This document shows positions 48,400 to 61,268 of a stretch of DNA of 64,000 nt, one piece after another (positions within the stretch are counted from its first letter, which is position 1; each line of letters opens with the position of its first letter). Position numbers and translations under genes: made by a program. Origin of the DNA: Floccularia luteovirens (lineage: Eukaryota; Basidiomycota; Agaricomycetes; Agaricales; Squamanitaceae). A model generated the notes under the pieces. It had not been told where the DNA came from. It searched no databases and worked only from the letters and a program-made list of their open reading frames with translations. The stretch covers positions 62,001 through 126,000 of the forward strand of contig VSJF01000004.1 of the NCBI GenBank assembly GCA_009739215.1, in the 5' to 3' direction.

Positions 48400-49639
48400 G
48401 GGACGCTGCCGCTAGTCATAAATACGGGGTCGAACAAGTTGAGAGAAACATATTAGGAGGATCAAGGAATGTGAATGGAGTGGATGTTGAAACGATACTT
48501 GCGATTGGAAACCATTCAAGAGAATTTCTCAGCATATAATCTCCCCCTTTCCCCCCCTCCAACTTCTAGACGTCTTCTTTGTCCCTAGAGCCAGCCCCCT
48601 CCACTCTGTAGAGTCCAACACTCACCAATTCATACTTCCATTTACGACTTCCATTATCTCATTATCTCCCCCAGCATTTTTCTCAAACGGTCCTCCCAGC
48701 ATTGAAAGCTTGACCGGCGACTAGTTTTATCTTATCGCCGGGGGGTTCCTATCCAAGAAATACTATCAAGAAAGCTCAACACAATAAGTTAAACTCTTCC
48801 TCTCGCAATACTTGGTTAACATCCCATGTTTCGTTTCCCTGTTTTGAATTGTCTCATCCACCCTACCCCCAATCATTCGAATACAGCCTATACACTGTAA
48901 ACATTTCTCTCAAACATCTACCAAGCACTTGGTGTCCGTCTGTATGTAATTTACTTTCCCCTTTTTTGTTATGAACACCTCCGGATCTCTCAGCTTGTCT
49001 CGATGCTCTAAATCTTTATCCTCATGAAATGTACATCTAAAAGTTCGACAATAACTACGGTAGCAATCAATAAATTGTTTTAACGTTTGATGTGGGGTGT
49101 GGTGAAAAGTCAAGCCGGCATTATTGTAAACATTACATACATGCTATACAACCTAATTATCTCCTGCATAAGTACGAAGAGGGGGATAATATAACAATTC
49201 CAAGATCCGTCACTATTGAAACAACATATCATCTTCTGTAGACCCGGGTTTTTGTCGTAAAGGAGGGGTGGAAGTAGTTATCATCCTGCAGCGCTGGGTA
49301 CAATCACATCTACAAAGTGTGATGCTGGGGATTCAAGATGTCAATTGCTTTGTAAGGGAAGTCGCTGGAAAGCATTTAACGAAGGCAGCGCATATTGAGG
49401 ACCACAAATAACGGAATAAGCGAAGGATACAAAAACAACAATTACAACTATATGAATATAAAATACCGAAAACGCGCAAAAATCATCGTGAAAGAACGGA
49501 GGTATACGGATATCATATCGTGAAAACTTGTGATAGAAAGCGGGTGATAGGTAGCGCAATTATTGTAAACGGGGGGTGTAGATCAGTTTACACTCCATCG
49601 CGGCGGGGAAAATTACCTGGATACCGCAACGTCTCAGGA
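48400..49639. other. Convergent intergenic region
   Basis: There are 1240 bases between two 3' ends, with C/T-rich and AT-rich patches. No gene was seen. Confidence 0.4.
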
Positions 49640-51566
49640 TTATAAGTATAGATATCGAAAAGGGCTTACAAAACTGTCTCTAACTTCCATGCTTCTCTCA
49701 TTAGTCTCGTCTGGTGCGCTCAGGTCAAAATTCCTCGATATTGCAGCCACAACGACCTTCAGCATTATTTGGGCAAGCTGCTGGCCCCCACATACTCTGG
49801 TTCCCGTTCCATATGGCATCATGTATTGCGACATCCTCAATAGATCTTCAGGACGTGAAGAGGTTTCTAGCCAGCGCTCAGGAAGAAAAGAATCCGGAGA
49901 AGGAAAGACGGACGAGTCTCGGTGCATAGACCAAGCTTGAGTAGAAACCACTGTGCCTGGAGGTAAAGCATATCCCATCAAGTCAAAGATCTCATCTGTT
50001 ACACTGTTCCTGGTTGTGGATGATGGCACCACACGTTCAAGAAGACTAGGCGCAGCCGTGTATAAACGAAGACCTTTTGAAGATATATTATGAATCTAGA
50101 ATCACACAACGCATTACTAACAAAAACTAACCTTCCTTAATAAACGCTGAAAGGTATGGAAGATCTTGTAAAACTGAAATATCGGGGAGCGTCCTCGAAT
50201 CTGGAATGGCAGCATCCAGTTCACTTTGTAATTTCTTCATTATATCCGGCCTCCGGCTGAGTTCCCAGCATAGATACGACAGAGTTGTCGATGTAGTATC
50301 TGAGCCAGCAATCCTGCCAGCCTGATCAACAAAAGAGATAGACAAGCTAGCAATAGAACTCACAGATGTCCCATACACTCAGAGATAATGTCATGATCGG
50401 GCATCGGTTGCGCTGAAGAATATCGGTATTCGAGAAGCCTCTGCAGCATAGGTATTTTCTCTGATTCGCCAATTTTACCAGCAATTATCTGCGCTCTCAT
50501 CTCATAAACTCGACCACTGACAAACTGTATGGTGTTATGTTATATCCATCATAAGGAATGAAAACTCGGACGAACCTCAGCCATGATTTTGTCCGAGTCG
50601 CACATTTGTCTCCATCGTCGATTTGGAATTCGGCAGACAAGGTTCCAAGCCCAAGAAGGAACCGCGCTGCGCTGAAACACACAAAGAAACTTTTTAAGAA
50701 AACAAAGTAACAAAGTTTCAAAAAATTTGACTGTACTAACTAAGATACCGCGTTTTGGGAAATCGTTGATCGCCGTGGAGAGTGGGTCTTCCACGTCCAA
50801 GGCCCACTTTGCTACTGCTCCGAGGCGATAACCATACGAAGAGGAAACAACCACATCGACCATAAGGTTTCGAAACAAGGCTAGGCACTCGACTGAAGAC
50901 TTTCCTGCAATAATTTCAAGGTTCTATATACTTTAGTTAGATGAGCCCATAGCTTGTATCAATAAGTGCTGTTACATTGACGAGCTCAAAAATGATTTCG
51001 TGCATTTCGGGTTGAAATTTGGCAACATTATGGGGAGAATAATGAGGGGCATAACCTTTACGCCGCATAGAATGGGTCGTGTGTTCGAGAGTTGTCATAC
51101 TAAGCAATGGTCAAAAAAAACCGATAAGGTGTATGCGCATATAATAATCTTACGCATGATCATTATCATTACTATGTTGATTAAGTGAGTTGTACAAAGA
51201 AATGTGACATTAAACTCACGTTAGAAGACTTTTGTAGTAGGGGCTTTTGTCAAATTTGTGCACAGAGTATACACTACGCATGGTGGAGATATCGCGGAAG
51301 ACAACCTTGTTTGGGCCAACACGTACAACAGGACCATAGATCTCAAAGAGTTCTTGAATAGTTTGGCATTGCCGGAGCCGAAGGACGTGGAACGTAAGCC
51401 AAAGATTGGAAACAGCCGCGTACCAAGGACCCGGGATTGCGCTAAGAGGAGACAAAAAGAGGTTATAGATCACACGGATGAGGCAATAGGTGAAGACAGC
51501 GGAGACGGAGACAAGGAGGAGATGGTTGGAGAACCAAGAGGAAGAAAAGTAGAACGCGGAGGTCAT
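49640..51566 (-). CDS. Cytochrome P450 monooxygenase
   Basis: Seven exons, high to low: 51220-51566, 50976-51099, 50741-50923, 50576-50671, 50364-50524, 50132-50313 and 49640-50073. All keep frame; 508 residues. The N-terminus has a membrane anchor (about residues 13-35) followed by the Pro-rich hinge LSPLSAIPGPWY. The I-helix has AGSDTTST, the K-helix EGLR (ExxR), the meander PERW, and the heme loop YGTGTRVCGG with the Cys ligand. The loop starts with Tyr instead of the usual Phe. It is an ER-bound class II enzyme needing a P450 reductase; the substrate cannot be told. It stands alone, with no biosynthetic cluster around it. Confidence 0.92.
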
Positions 51567-54500
51567 TGTACTAGATAATATGGTTAAAAGGAGACCTGAG
51601 TAGAGTTCTGGAAGTCAAGGAGGAAGGGTCCGTGCCGCTGCAGGATACCCGAGGCGGAAGGCAAAGTTGGTGGGAGGAGGAAAGAAGGAGGGGTGCAGGA
51701 GAGAAAGAGACGAGAACGGTATATATATTCCGGGAGGTTGCTGACAAATAGGAAGAGAGAAAATCATGACAGAATTGTTGCGGACTGGATTGATTAGACT
51801 GAGAGGAAGTAGCCTCGACCGATGGGATGGGATTCGACTCAAGACTGTCGACGCGTCCAAACCTCAACTTTCTCTGATTTCATTCTCCGCTTACTCTTAC
51901 GTCACTACCGCATTAAGTCAAATCACTACCATATATGTTCATCACGTGTCATCTGCTATAATTTCTGTAATTCCTCTCTGCCCGGGATCTATAACCAGCC
52001 GTCCAGATCATCGTTCTGTGTAAACGCCACTAATTTGCCGACGCCTCTCTTGATATATTTCTATTCTATCAACTAGTTCTAGTCATACGCCACTCAGTTT
52101 GAAAACAATATAAAAATACTACAGCTTGTAGACACAAGATCCACCGTAAAAGATGTTCTTACATTCAAATACTGACAGCACATTATTGAAATACGAAATG
52201 GCTTGGGAGCATAAGAAGGTTGTCTCGCAAACTTTGTTTCACATCACAGCCTTATTAAGACTCCCTCGTTACCGCATATCGCCTCTCCTTCGTTCGCTCT
52301 TCTCTATTCACCACCTCACTTTATGGTTCATAATCTTTAACCTCATGACAGTGTAAATCTATCATGTCACATAGCATTCATTCATTGCCACACACATGTA
52401 GTAATGTCTTCAGTCGTCCGATATTTTTGACTGAATACAACTTCGTTCGGAAACTACCCAACGATTTATTCAGCCGTGTAGCGCCACTAGATGCAAGATT
52501 TTTCAAGCTACCATATTCAAGTGGCACCCAAACTAGCTAAAGTTAAGCTCAAGATCATGCCCGACATCTACATTCAGTTCATGTTCCCGTTCATTGTTAG
52601 TGCATACCGAAAGGATCTGGCCGAATATCTACTCGTTTGCGAATCAATCGCAATCTAATGTACTGATTTCCCATCGTATACAACGTCCCACCGGTTCAAA
52701 GAATTCTCTACCTAAAAGTTAACCAAATAACCTTGAGGAAATAGGTGAGCTATTCATTGCCAAGGAGAACACCGCTAAAAGCCTTTTCAAAACGCAAATT
52801 TCTTACTTGCTCCACCGAAAGCCTTATGCTTCATGAGATATCTACCAGGAGAAGTAGTCCTACGGCCAACAAAGAATCGGGGAAGGAAGTAGCTACCAAG
52901 GCTTGATAGGAGAAATGATCAAGCATCACGAATCCTGGATGAATATAATAAAGCCATGAGGTACAATCAAAACGTTTCAGTAATTCCCGCTTCATGCACA
53001 TGATTTAAATCTACATAATCCATCTAGGTACCATGCTAAGTCCAACTGTATCCTTTCTGATTGACTATGTAACAACCTTGTATCCGGGCTAGCCATGTCC
53101 GGTGGTCGACGAAGAGCGCTTCAGAGTCGACATTTTCCTCCCCACGGTGCAATCGCATACCCATAAATTGGTCTAGTAGCAATGACGTGGATGCTGGCAT
53201 ATCCCACTCCTAGCATAAAGTTACAGCCACGACTGCAGGTAAGGATAACAGTTTAGATGTTTCACTATTTTTTTGACAGGAGAGCCCCTCCCCATAGCCT
53301 AGCATGATACAGAGTGGTACAGATCAGGAGAGCACCTTCATGCCGTAACTAACATCAGGCGATACTAAGCCCTGTGAATTAAACGGGGTAATATCGTATT
53401 GAGAATGGCACTGGTTCGTCGTTCGATACACATACAGCAGATCAACAGGAGGTGTGCTCAATATTCGCTTCTTGGCTTTGGCCAGATAACCAGAAATGGG
53501 AAAGGTCTACGCAACTGAAAGCGCTCCAAGTGCGATGGGTTCAGTTATCGTTGACATCGCACTGGTCCCTCGAGGCAACTGGATCCACCAATAACGCCGC
53601 CACGGGGTACATGAGTCGAGTAAACAATACGATGCGCAGACGAGATGTCAAGCAATCGTAATAGAGGTGATGGAAATATGTCAACCAATGATGGATTAAT
53701 TGTGCGTAAATTGGTAAAATCCATGGGTAAGATCGAATCCATCTTAATCATTGACATACACACGTCACCCCCCTAGCCTACGATTTTACAGCGATCAGCG
53801 ACAAAAAACGGGGCAATGACTCGAGGCTCATGAAAAATTGTTACTAACAATCAAGGTAAGAGTCTAATTTTTCATAGCTTGAAAGCCAACGTGTTCCATA
53901 GAGTTCTGAAACGCCCTTAATTAACAATTAACAACCACGAGGCTTGTCAAAAGATGTTGCTACGATGACAGATGAAGGTGTGGTTCTTTCATTATGGGAA
54001 ACTCGGAGGTGGGATTCAGGGGGTGATTAGAGCCAATACGGATCCGGGTGAGAGCTCTGTTCATGTGAGGTGGGGGAGGCATCGTAAAATAGATAAAAAG
54101 TTTCCAGGATAGCGGACATGGGGATCCAAGCGAAAAAAAAGCCTGTTGAAGCTGAATCAATCAAAATCACATCTCATAAATCAATGTGGCATCATCTTAC
54201 GCTCAGAAGATAAATTAGTAGTTAACATCAACCAAATCATGCCCAACTCTCTATCACAATATCCAACCTGGTAGATAAAACCCTGAACCGGAGTGATCAA
54301 TTTGGCGGCCAAACTACATTTAGCATTTGGTAGGAAACGATGACGGTGGACTGGTACTAGCTCACCAAGAGGGGAAGTTGAATTATCACAAATCAGAAAT
54401 CATGATCAGTCTGAACCTCGGACGCAATCGTCATTGTTTCCGATCAGCACATCATCACATCAACCCACACCCTACAGTAGCACCGTACTTTGCGGCGGCG

Positions 54501-55128
54501 GCGGACGAGACTCTGAGCGCATTTTGGCTTTCGGTTGGTATAGGTAAAAGGATGGAGAAAAGGAGGTGGATGTCGTCACCTCTCCACCTTTCAGTGCCAA
54601 TATGAACGTAATTTATGACGATGAGGTTGAAACGGTGAGCGTTTATAATCCGATAATCCGAGTTTATCTTGCTGAGTACGTGTAAATTGATCAGGCAAGC
54701 TCTTTTTTTCATTTATCAAAAATATTACGGCTTGATCATGTTAACTATGCCCTGGCGATTTGCAGAACTGTCTGATAAACAAGCGCGGTTTGGCTATCAA
54801 TCGGAAAACTGAGCTTACCAGTATTGAAATTGTCATTGGGTTATCCTCGCTTTGCAATAAGAGATATCTACAATGTATAGAAAAGGAACATCACAAAAGT
54901 AAAAAGGATCCGAACTTAAAAGACACATGGAAAACAACCCATCACGTGCCCGAGAGTGTAGAGAGCACGGAAAATAAGAAAAAAAGCAAATGAGCGGGCT
55001 TCACGGAATAAGAAGTTGCGAAGATTAGGAGCTGCGTGGACACTACTGATGACCCGGCCAATATTGCCCGTCTTCATTTTGGTTTTATCCCGTTCCCCCT
55101 CTCTCTCCATCTCCATCACGACGCCACG
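51567..55128. other. Long region without a recognisable gene (3.6 kb)
   Basis: This is the largest gap in the window. The first 450 bases are the C/T- and G/A-rich upstream part of the P450 gene. From 52.1 to 54.9 kb only short chance frames occur, and no transposon, repeat array or RNA gene was recognised. The last 100 bases are the C/T-rich leader of the GH16 gene. Old, decayed elements cannot be excluded. Confidence 0.4.
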
Positions 55129-56712
55129 ATGAAAACACTCTCCATTACCGCGCTGCTTGTTACCATTTGCAGTCAAGTCCATTCAATTGCTGCCATATAT
55201 CACCCGCTCCGTGAATACGCAGGGCCATCCTTTTTCGACGGTTGGGATTTCTATGGCTTCTATGATAATACAACATGGGGTTAGTTGGAAAAAAAATCTA
55301 TATACAGACAAATTTCGCTAAAAATGGTTTTTTCAATAGGTAATGTTACATTCCAAGACCGTGCAAATGCAACTTCAAAGAGGCTCGCATATGTGAATGA
55401 TGTCGGAAATGCAATTGTGAGGGTAGACAATACATCGACAGTGGAAGACGCGACTCTTGTTTACAGAGATTCTGTGAGTTGCACAAGTCATGTTTCCCAC
55501 ACTATATATACAAGACAATGTGCTCAAACCTCATTGAAAGATTCGAATCACCTCAACAGATGCGTACGGCGTCGGTTCTCTCATAGTCATTGATGCTCTA
55601 CATATACCATACGGATGTTCTGTCAGTCTAATTTGCATATTTCATCCTTACCACGGTTGACTCTGACCCTGACCCTGCCTAGGTCTGGCCATCATTCTGG
55701 ACACTCGGTGTAGGCGCAGAATGGCCAAACGCTGGCGAGATTGACATCATAGAATCAATCAATCAGTTGCCCAATAACCAAATAGCTCTGCATACTACCC
55801 CTGGCTGCTTCCAGGCCGCTTCTCCTGGCCAATCGGGTAGAACCATCGGAACTGATTGTGCCACACCTCAAGGATGTCTCGTTGCGGAAACGAAGCCAAA
55901 CAGTTATGGTCCAAATTTTGCACAGGCTGGTGGAGGAGTGTTTGCTGCGCAGTTTGATGTATCCGGAGTGTATGTGTGGTTCTTCAGCGTAGGTTCTTTT
56001 CCAGTCATGTGTGGAACGTTTGATGAACATACTATCCTCTTTTAGCGACCTGATATACCAGCCAACTTGAAAAACGCAGGGTCCAACGATACATTGGACA
56101 CGTCAACATGGGGTATACCAACTGCGGGATACCCTGCTGCTGGTTGTAATATAACTCAGTTCTTTGCTCCACAAAAACTAGTCCTCCTCACGACTTTGTG
56201 TGGTGTCTGGTAAGCGTCCACTGTTTTGCCTCATCGAAGTCATCTCTTATTCCTGGATATTAGGGCTGGCGTACCTGACATCTATGGTTCCACATGCCAT
56301 ACTCCCACAGGATCCTGTGTACGTCCTTGATCCAGCACTCATATAATTCAAACAAACTCACAAACATAAACCACAGGTCAAAGATAACATCGTGGGTCCA
56401 GGAAGTCCAACCTACGACAATGCATTCTGGGAAGTCCGGTACATTCGTACATACCTAGCTGACGGTGCATTTGCTGCACAACCCGCTGTCTCGTCCGCCC
56501 CATCCACTCCAAGTATTGACAGCGGAAATACCAATACCCCAGTAGTAACAAGTACGATTGTAGTCAAGCCTTCATCGTCACAAACCGGAGGAGTGTTACC
56601 TGCCACTTCGGCTTCTGAGGCGCGTCATTCATTTATTCAATGGAGAACTTCAATGTTACTCCCACTTTCTACTCTTTTGGTCTCTTTCTTAATTGGTTTC
56701 TTCATTCTTTGA
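55129..56712 (+). CDS. GH16 family glucanase-like protein, probably GPI-anchored
   Basis: Seven exons: 55129-55279, 55340-55473, 55541-55621, 55683-55988, 56046-56209, 56264-56318 and 56377-56712. All keep frame; 408 residues. A signal peptide covers residues 1-21. The GH16 active site GEIDIIE lies at about residues 140-146, with the two Glu as nucleophile and acid/base around the Asp. Before it is WPSFWTLG, also typical. A Ser/Thr-rich linker and a hydrophobic C-terminus of about 20 residues suggest a GPI anchor. The family cuts or remodels beta-1,3-type glucans; the role here is probably in the wall. Several N-glycosylation sites (NTT, NVT, NAT) are present. Confidence 0.92.
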
Positions 56713-57004
56713 TCTTATTGTACATTTATCCTGTTATTGAAAAATCTACTTTTCATCCCTGCTGATTTTAGTTTTTATGTATTTCCTATACTTATATTGT
56801 GTGGTTGTGATAGAAATGTAGGTGCTAATATGGACACCAAATCGATTATCGACATACGCTTGTATGTATGATAGGTTTTCTTTTTCTTTTTCTGGCTTGG
56901 ACTATTAGGTACACATATTTTTCTGGTTGTCAGTAGCATATCTTATGAATCAAACATATACAATGGTACAATTGCGAGAGATCTATAGGCACAAATCATA
57001 AACA
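56713..57004. other. Convergent 3' region
   Basis: There are 292 bases, AT-rich, between the GH16 and Nudix stops. No gene was seen. Confidence 0.35.
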
Positions 57005-58317
57005 TTACAATTTACTCCACCTCTTCCACTCCCATCCACCTTTCCTCCTGGCTGCTTTAGCACTCTCGCCACCCCTCAATGGCCCCAATCCATCATCCAC
57101 CAACCCAAGCACCTTACGGGCCGCACCCAAATCCACCCCTTCTGCCTCACAAGCTTTACGGAACACAGGTTTACCAAGTAACGCCCATGCAATACGTTTA
57201 TCGTTCGGTAGCGTACCTGGTGGATGTACTTCGAAATCAGGATCACGCGCATACCCGATCGTAGCGGTGCGGATCAACATTGAACTATTATTTTTTTTGT
57301 ACATAAAGTTCAATTAGAAATCAAGAATAGGGAGGAAGAAATTTGTACTAACGCAGTAAGGCCAAACACTGGTCTGATACCACCCGCCTCACGACCCGTC
57401 AAGAATTGGTGCATGCGCCATGTATATGTCGTGCCATTTGGTCCAGTGGATTCAGCCTCATAATGTGTATGATATGGAACCTCCAATGACTCGGGTTCTG
57501 ATGGGAATGGTGGGGTCGTGGTAAGGAAAGAAGCAAGTGGATGCGAGAAGAGGCTAGTAACTTCCGCTGCGTTCAAGATCGGCTGGAGATGAAATAGCGG
57601 AAGTGACTTTAAGAATGATGATATTTAGATGATAATCTGTTGTGTGAGACATACCCGGAGTGTGTTATCGAGGATAAGTACGACGACACTGTTTTGATAG
57701 AATTAGTGTCCAGGCAAGATTGTGATTGTCATAAGGATGCATTACGGGGTGACGATGTATTGGGCAGCAAGGAATGGCTCCAGAACACATAGAAGGGGCA
57801 CTTTACGCCTATCACGCGGTAACCCTATCTACTAGGTAATGCGTAATGAGTTATAATAAAGATAAAGTCTCAAGAAGGCTTGCCTCTTCATGTGCTTCGC
57901 GACGCTACAATACCAATGTAGTTGTATGGTACTTATTTTTAGCTATCCAGCTGATTCGATATGAGAAACTCACAGCTGCGTCCTCTAGAGATCTATCTTC
58001 TGGGTCTACTTTACCTCCAGGAAGTGATGTATCTCCTGCGTATGAGCGTAACGTTGAGGAACGTCTGTAATCAAGAACCCAAGTATCGTCAATGAGACAT
58101 TCAATATAAAATGAGGAGAGTGAATTAGGAGGAGAATGGGGTTATGACACCCGAATTATGGGCTAAGCGTAAGGAACAGATAGCTCACCGACTCAGAAGA
58201 ACATACAAATCTCCTTTCCGCCCAACAAACAACGCAACAAGCACTGCAGCACATCGTGAACGCGGAAAGGTGAGTGGGTAGCGCGGGGGGTGATACGTTG
58301 CGAGATTTCTCAGACAC
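57005..58317 (-). CDS. PCD1: Nudix hydrolase, coenzyme A diphosphatase type
   Basis: Exons, high to low: 58189-58317, 57974-58064, 57884-57904 (21 bases), 57746-57828, 57655-57688, 57353-57582 and 57005-57284. The N-terminal exon with the start codon was not found upstream of 58317. The NuCoA signature SSTLRSYAGDTSLPGG runs into the Nudix box (GGKVDP..., then RREAHEEIG, which binds the metal). The enzyme cleaves CoA or oxidised CoA, in peroxisomes in yeast; a targeting signal was not judged here (the C-terminus is WSKL, and SKL is the classic peroxisomal signal PTS1, which fits). The intron 57829-57883 has a GC donor (GCAAG). Confidence 0.85.
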
Positions 58318-59168
58318 CTGCAAATTACATTAAGTTTTAAGCCGAGCACTTCCCAAATTAAATGAACATATGCACTGTTTAGATTCGAGACTTAGTGGCG
58401 GGATACGCGCCTCGTTAAGACGTAGCCTCGGTCGATGGTATTTTAATAGGTCCTTGGGTGTCGGTGCATTCTTTGAGGTCATTGTATAGTCACAAGGCCG
58501 GCTCCACGGATTCGGTTTCTGTTTAGTAGACTGCTTAACACTATCCTGGATATGTATGTTATGTGTTCGAAAGCTGTCCGTTGCAGGCGGACATGGACTA
58601 GAGTCTAGTAGTGAGACCTTGCGGGCGTCAGTGTGGTGCTATGCCGAGGTTGTTGCTTTACGTGATGGCCCTGGGTCTTATAGATCAGGCCTCAGGTTTA
58701 GTTTCCACGTCGTGAAGTGTCGTTGGAGATTGAGACAAGTATTATTGAATGGTTGTTTGTATAAGATTCAAATTCACGGTACACAACATCGTTAGTCTCG
58801 GCTAAACCGGCTATTACTCGAATAACATATCCCCCGGCATTCAACTACATGTTAGATAACAATTAACACTCATATCCTCACCACTGGTATAGTATCCTCT
58901 GAAATTCTCAATATCAGAAAGAAGTGCTATTTTTCGTGTTTGATTAATACTTCTTACAACATGTGGGGCAGTAAGTACACCATTAAGGAGCTATAAGAAG
59001 AGTATAGTCAGTTACCATCCCAAAGCCACGACAAAATGGAAATGAGAATGGAAGGTTCAGACAATTAATAATGATTCCGGATAGACATGATTCCTCACAG
59101 AGTTTCTCAGTTGAGGGAGTCTGTCTTGTCATCTCTACAAAAGAAAAAAGGGAAAAGCCAAACTCACC
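58318..59168. other. Intergenic region upstream of the Nudix gene
   Basis: There are 851 bases. The first exon of the Nudix gene probably lies in the first 150 bases but could not be identified. No other gene was seen. Confidence 0.35.
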
Positions 59169-59665
59169 TTAACGAGTCTTGAAGTGTTCCAAGAGAACTT
59201 GCAGTCCCTCACTATCGACACCATACTCCTTAACGACAACACAACTGCATCCAACAATTTTTCTTGGGTTACCCTCCCGGTCGATCTTGCAAAGACCTGC
59301 CCATGTACCGAGGACCTTGGCATCTGCGACTTTGATGAGGTTGATATCGTGCTCAGCACACAAAGCCTCAATAAGTTTGATATATTCTGCTTCTGTGCAG
59401 GTCTCCACGAGAACACACAGATGGGCTTGGCGTTTGTCGAGTGCCTTTGCACATTCGCGTAGCCCACGCGCAAGACCATCATGAACAAGAGCATTTTTCA
59501 ACACTTGCTAGAAAATAAAAATACTGAGGATATCCCATAAGTATATAATAGGTATACACAAACCTTTAGAGCATCCTCAACAGATAATCTACCTTTAGGT
59601 GCATCTACTGCAACCTCGACCTCAGCGGGTGCGTCAGTGGGAATGTCATCTCCAGCGTCAGACAT
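59169..59665 (-). CDS. RPS12: Small ribosomal subunit protein eS12
   Basis: Two exons, 59564-59665 and 59169-59507, give 146 residues, the normal length. The N-terminus is acidic and Ala/Val-rich (family-typical), followed by [33 protein letters not shown] and [19 protein letters not shown], all characteristic of eS12. It is a component of the 40S subunit. It diverges from SKI8 across 270 bases. No break is seen. Confidence 0.95.
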
Positions 59666-59935
59666 CCTACAGGGAACCTAATTCAGTCATCGCATCTAAT
59701 AGGTGTCATTGTAGCACACACTTTTTAAGATTTTACAATGAAAAAGAAAAGAATAGGTGTTTTGGATGTCTTCGTCCGCTTTCGTTGATGTGAGGAAATA
59801 ATTAAGGTTTGCAATATTAAGTTATACACTAATATTCAATCTCAGATCGGCAATTACCATACTTGTCCTCGCCCACTGTCAGTCGCTCGACGCGACGTAA
59901 CGGCGCGTAACTGAACTGATTAGCTAGTACAAAAA
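59666..59935. promoter_or_regulatory. Bidirectional promoter region eS12 / SKI8
   Basis: 270 bases separate the two start codons. The stretch is AT-rich near eS12 and has a CG-containing block near 59890-59910. No TATA box is evident. Both genes serve RNA metabolism or translation. Confidence 0.45.
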
Positions 59936-61268
59936 ATGGTATGTTTTCGATACCCAACTTAGCAACCTGGCTAATGACATACACCTAGAGCCTGGCTTTT
60001 TTGCACGTACATGATTCATCAGAACGTACTCCCAGTTCACCTCAGCCATTTGATAGAGTATCGATCTCACTAATGTTTCTTAGCGCATACGGACGCTGTT
60101 TGGGGAGTAGCATGGACAAAAGCGGATACTGTCATTTCAGTTTCTGCCGATGGCTCCGTCAAACAATGGTCAGCAAACTCTGGACAGCCTCACCCACCAA
60201 ACGCGACTTTTCCAACACCGCATACACTTGCGCAGGTCTCTTTATCTGTCTCTCCTGATGGACACAAGGTGCTATATAATAGTATCGAGGGCTTGACATG
60301 TCTATGGAACTTGAACTCTGGAGAAGTGGAAGGGAAGTTTGAAAGTTATGCTCGAACAACTGAAAACTCTGAACCGTGTATGTTATTTCTTCACTATGTG
60401 AATGTCTAATTTACGTCTGTCACGACTTTTCCCTGGGTAGCTTGGTCTGTATCAATAAACCCAAAGGGAGATACATATGCCTCAACCGGAGCTTCTGGAA
60501 ATTTGGCCATCCACTCAGCTCAACCAGATAAGTTCGGAGAACGGATATCCAGTATTTCAACTGGCCGAAACAAATTCGGAATGTATTGTACTCATGTTTG
60601 TGGTACCTTTCGTGGAGCATACTCACAGTCAGGCTCACATGCATGGTGTCAATAAATATAGAGTCCAGATGGTCGACGCGTAGCCATGTCTACAGATGGT
60701 GGGCAGATCTTTATCTGTGACCTCGAATCAAACGCGCTATCTGCCACATACACGACACATGCAATGAGTGTTCGTTCATTGGCGTGGTCCCCCGATTCTA
60801 GTGTATGTTCCATATCGATATCTGCTCATATTCTGGTATCAACGCTCCACTTAATGCCCGTAGTTATTATTGAGTGCATCAGAAGACAAACGCCTCGTTC
60901 TCCATGACGTACGGACGTCACCCGGCGGAGCAGTAGCGGCATTTACAGGCCACTCCTCATGGGTGCTAAGCGCTGACATATCTCCAGACGGACGGTTAGG
61001 TCTTTCAGGGTAGGAGGGGAACAGTTGTTCTGCTGTGAAGCTTTTTTCTTATAAGGATCTCATTTCACTTAGGTCGGCTGATAAAACAATCAAGGTTTGG
61101 GATATAGGTGCCCGCGCAGCTGTTTCAACTATACAAGATACAGGTGAAGTCTGGTCAGTTTCGTGGCGACCGGAATTGCCTTCAGCAGGCAGTGCAGGGG
61201 CGTTCGTCACCGGTGGAGAAGACTGTGTTGTTAAATGGTGGAGAGGTGCCGGCGCTGGTGGTACGTGA
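59936..61268 (+). CDS. SKI8: SKI8-like WD40 protein of the Ski complex
   Basis: Exons 59936-59938, 59989-60034, 60084-60377, 60441-60595, 60662-60802, 60864-61009 and 61073-61268 keep frame throughout and give 326 residues, the usual length. It is a WD40 propeller with HTDAVWGVAWTK, FGMYCTHSPDGRRVAMSTD, SVRSLAWSPDS, LLSASEDKRLVLHDVR and SGSADKTIKVWD, the order and wording of Ski8/WDR61. Ski8 joins the Ski2-Ski3 helicase complex that feeds mRNA to the cytoplasmic exosome, and has a role in meiotic recombination in fungi. The first exon would be the ATG alone, followed at once by a GTATGT donor. Confidence 0.88.
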
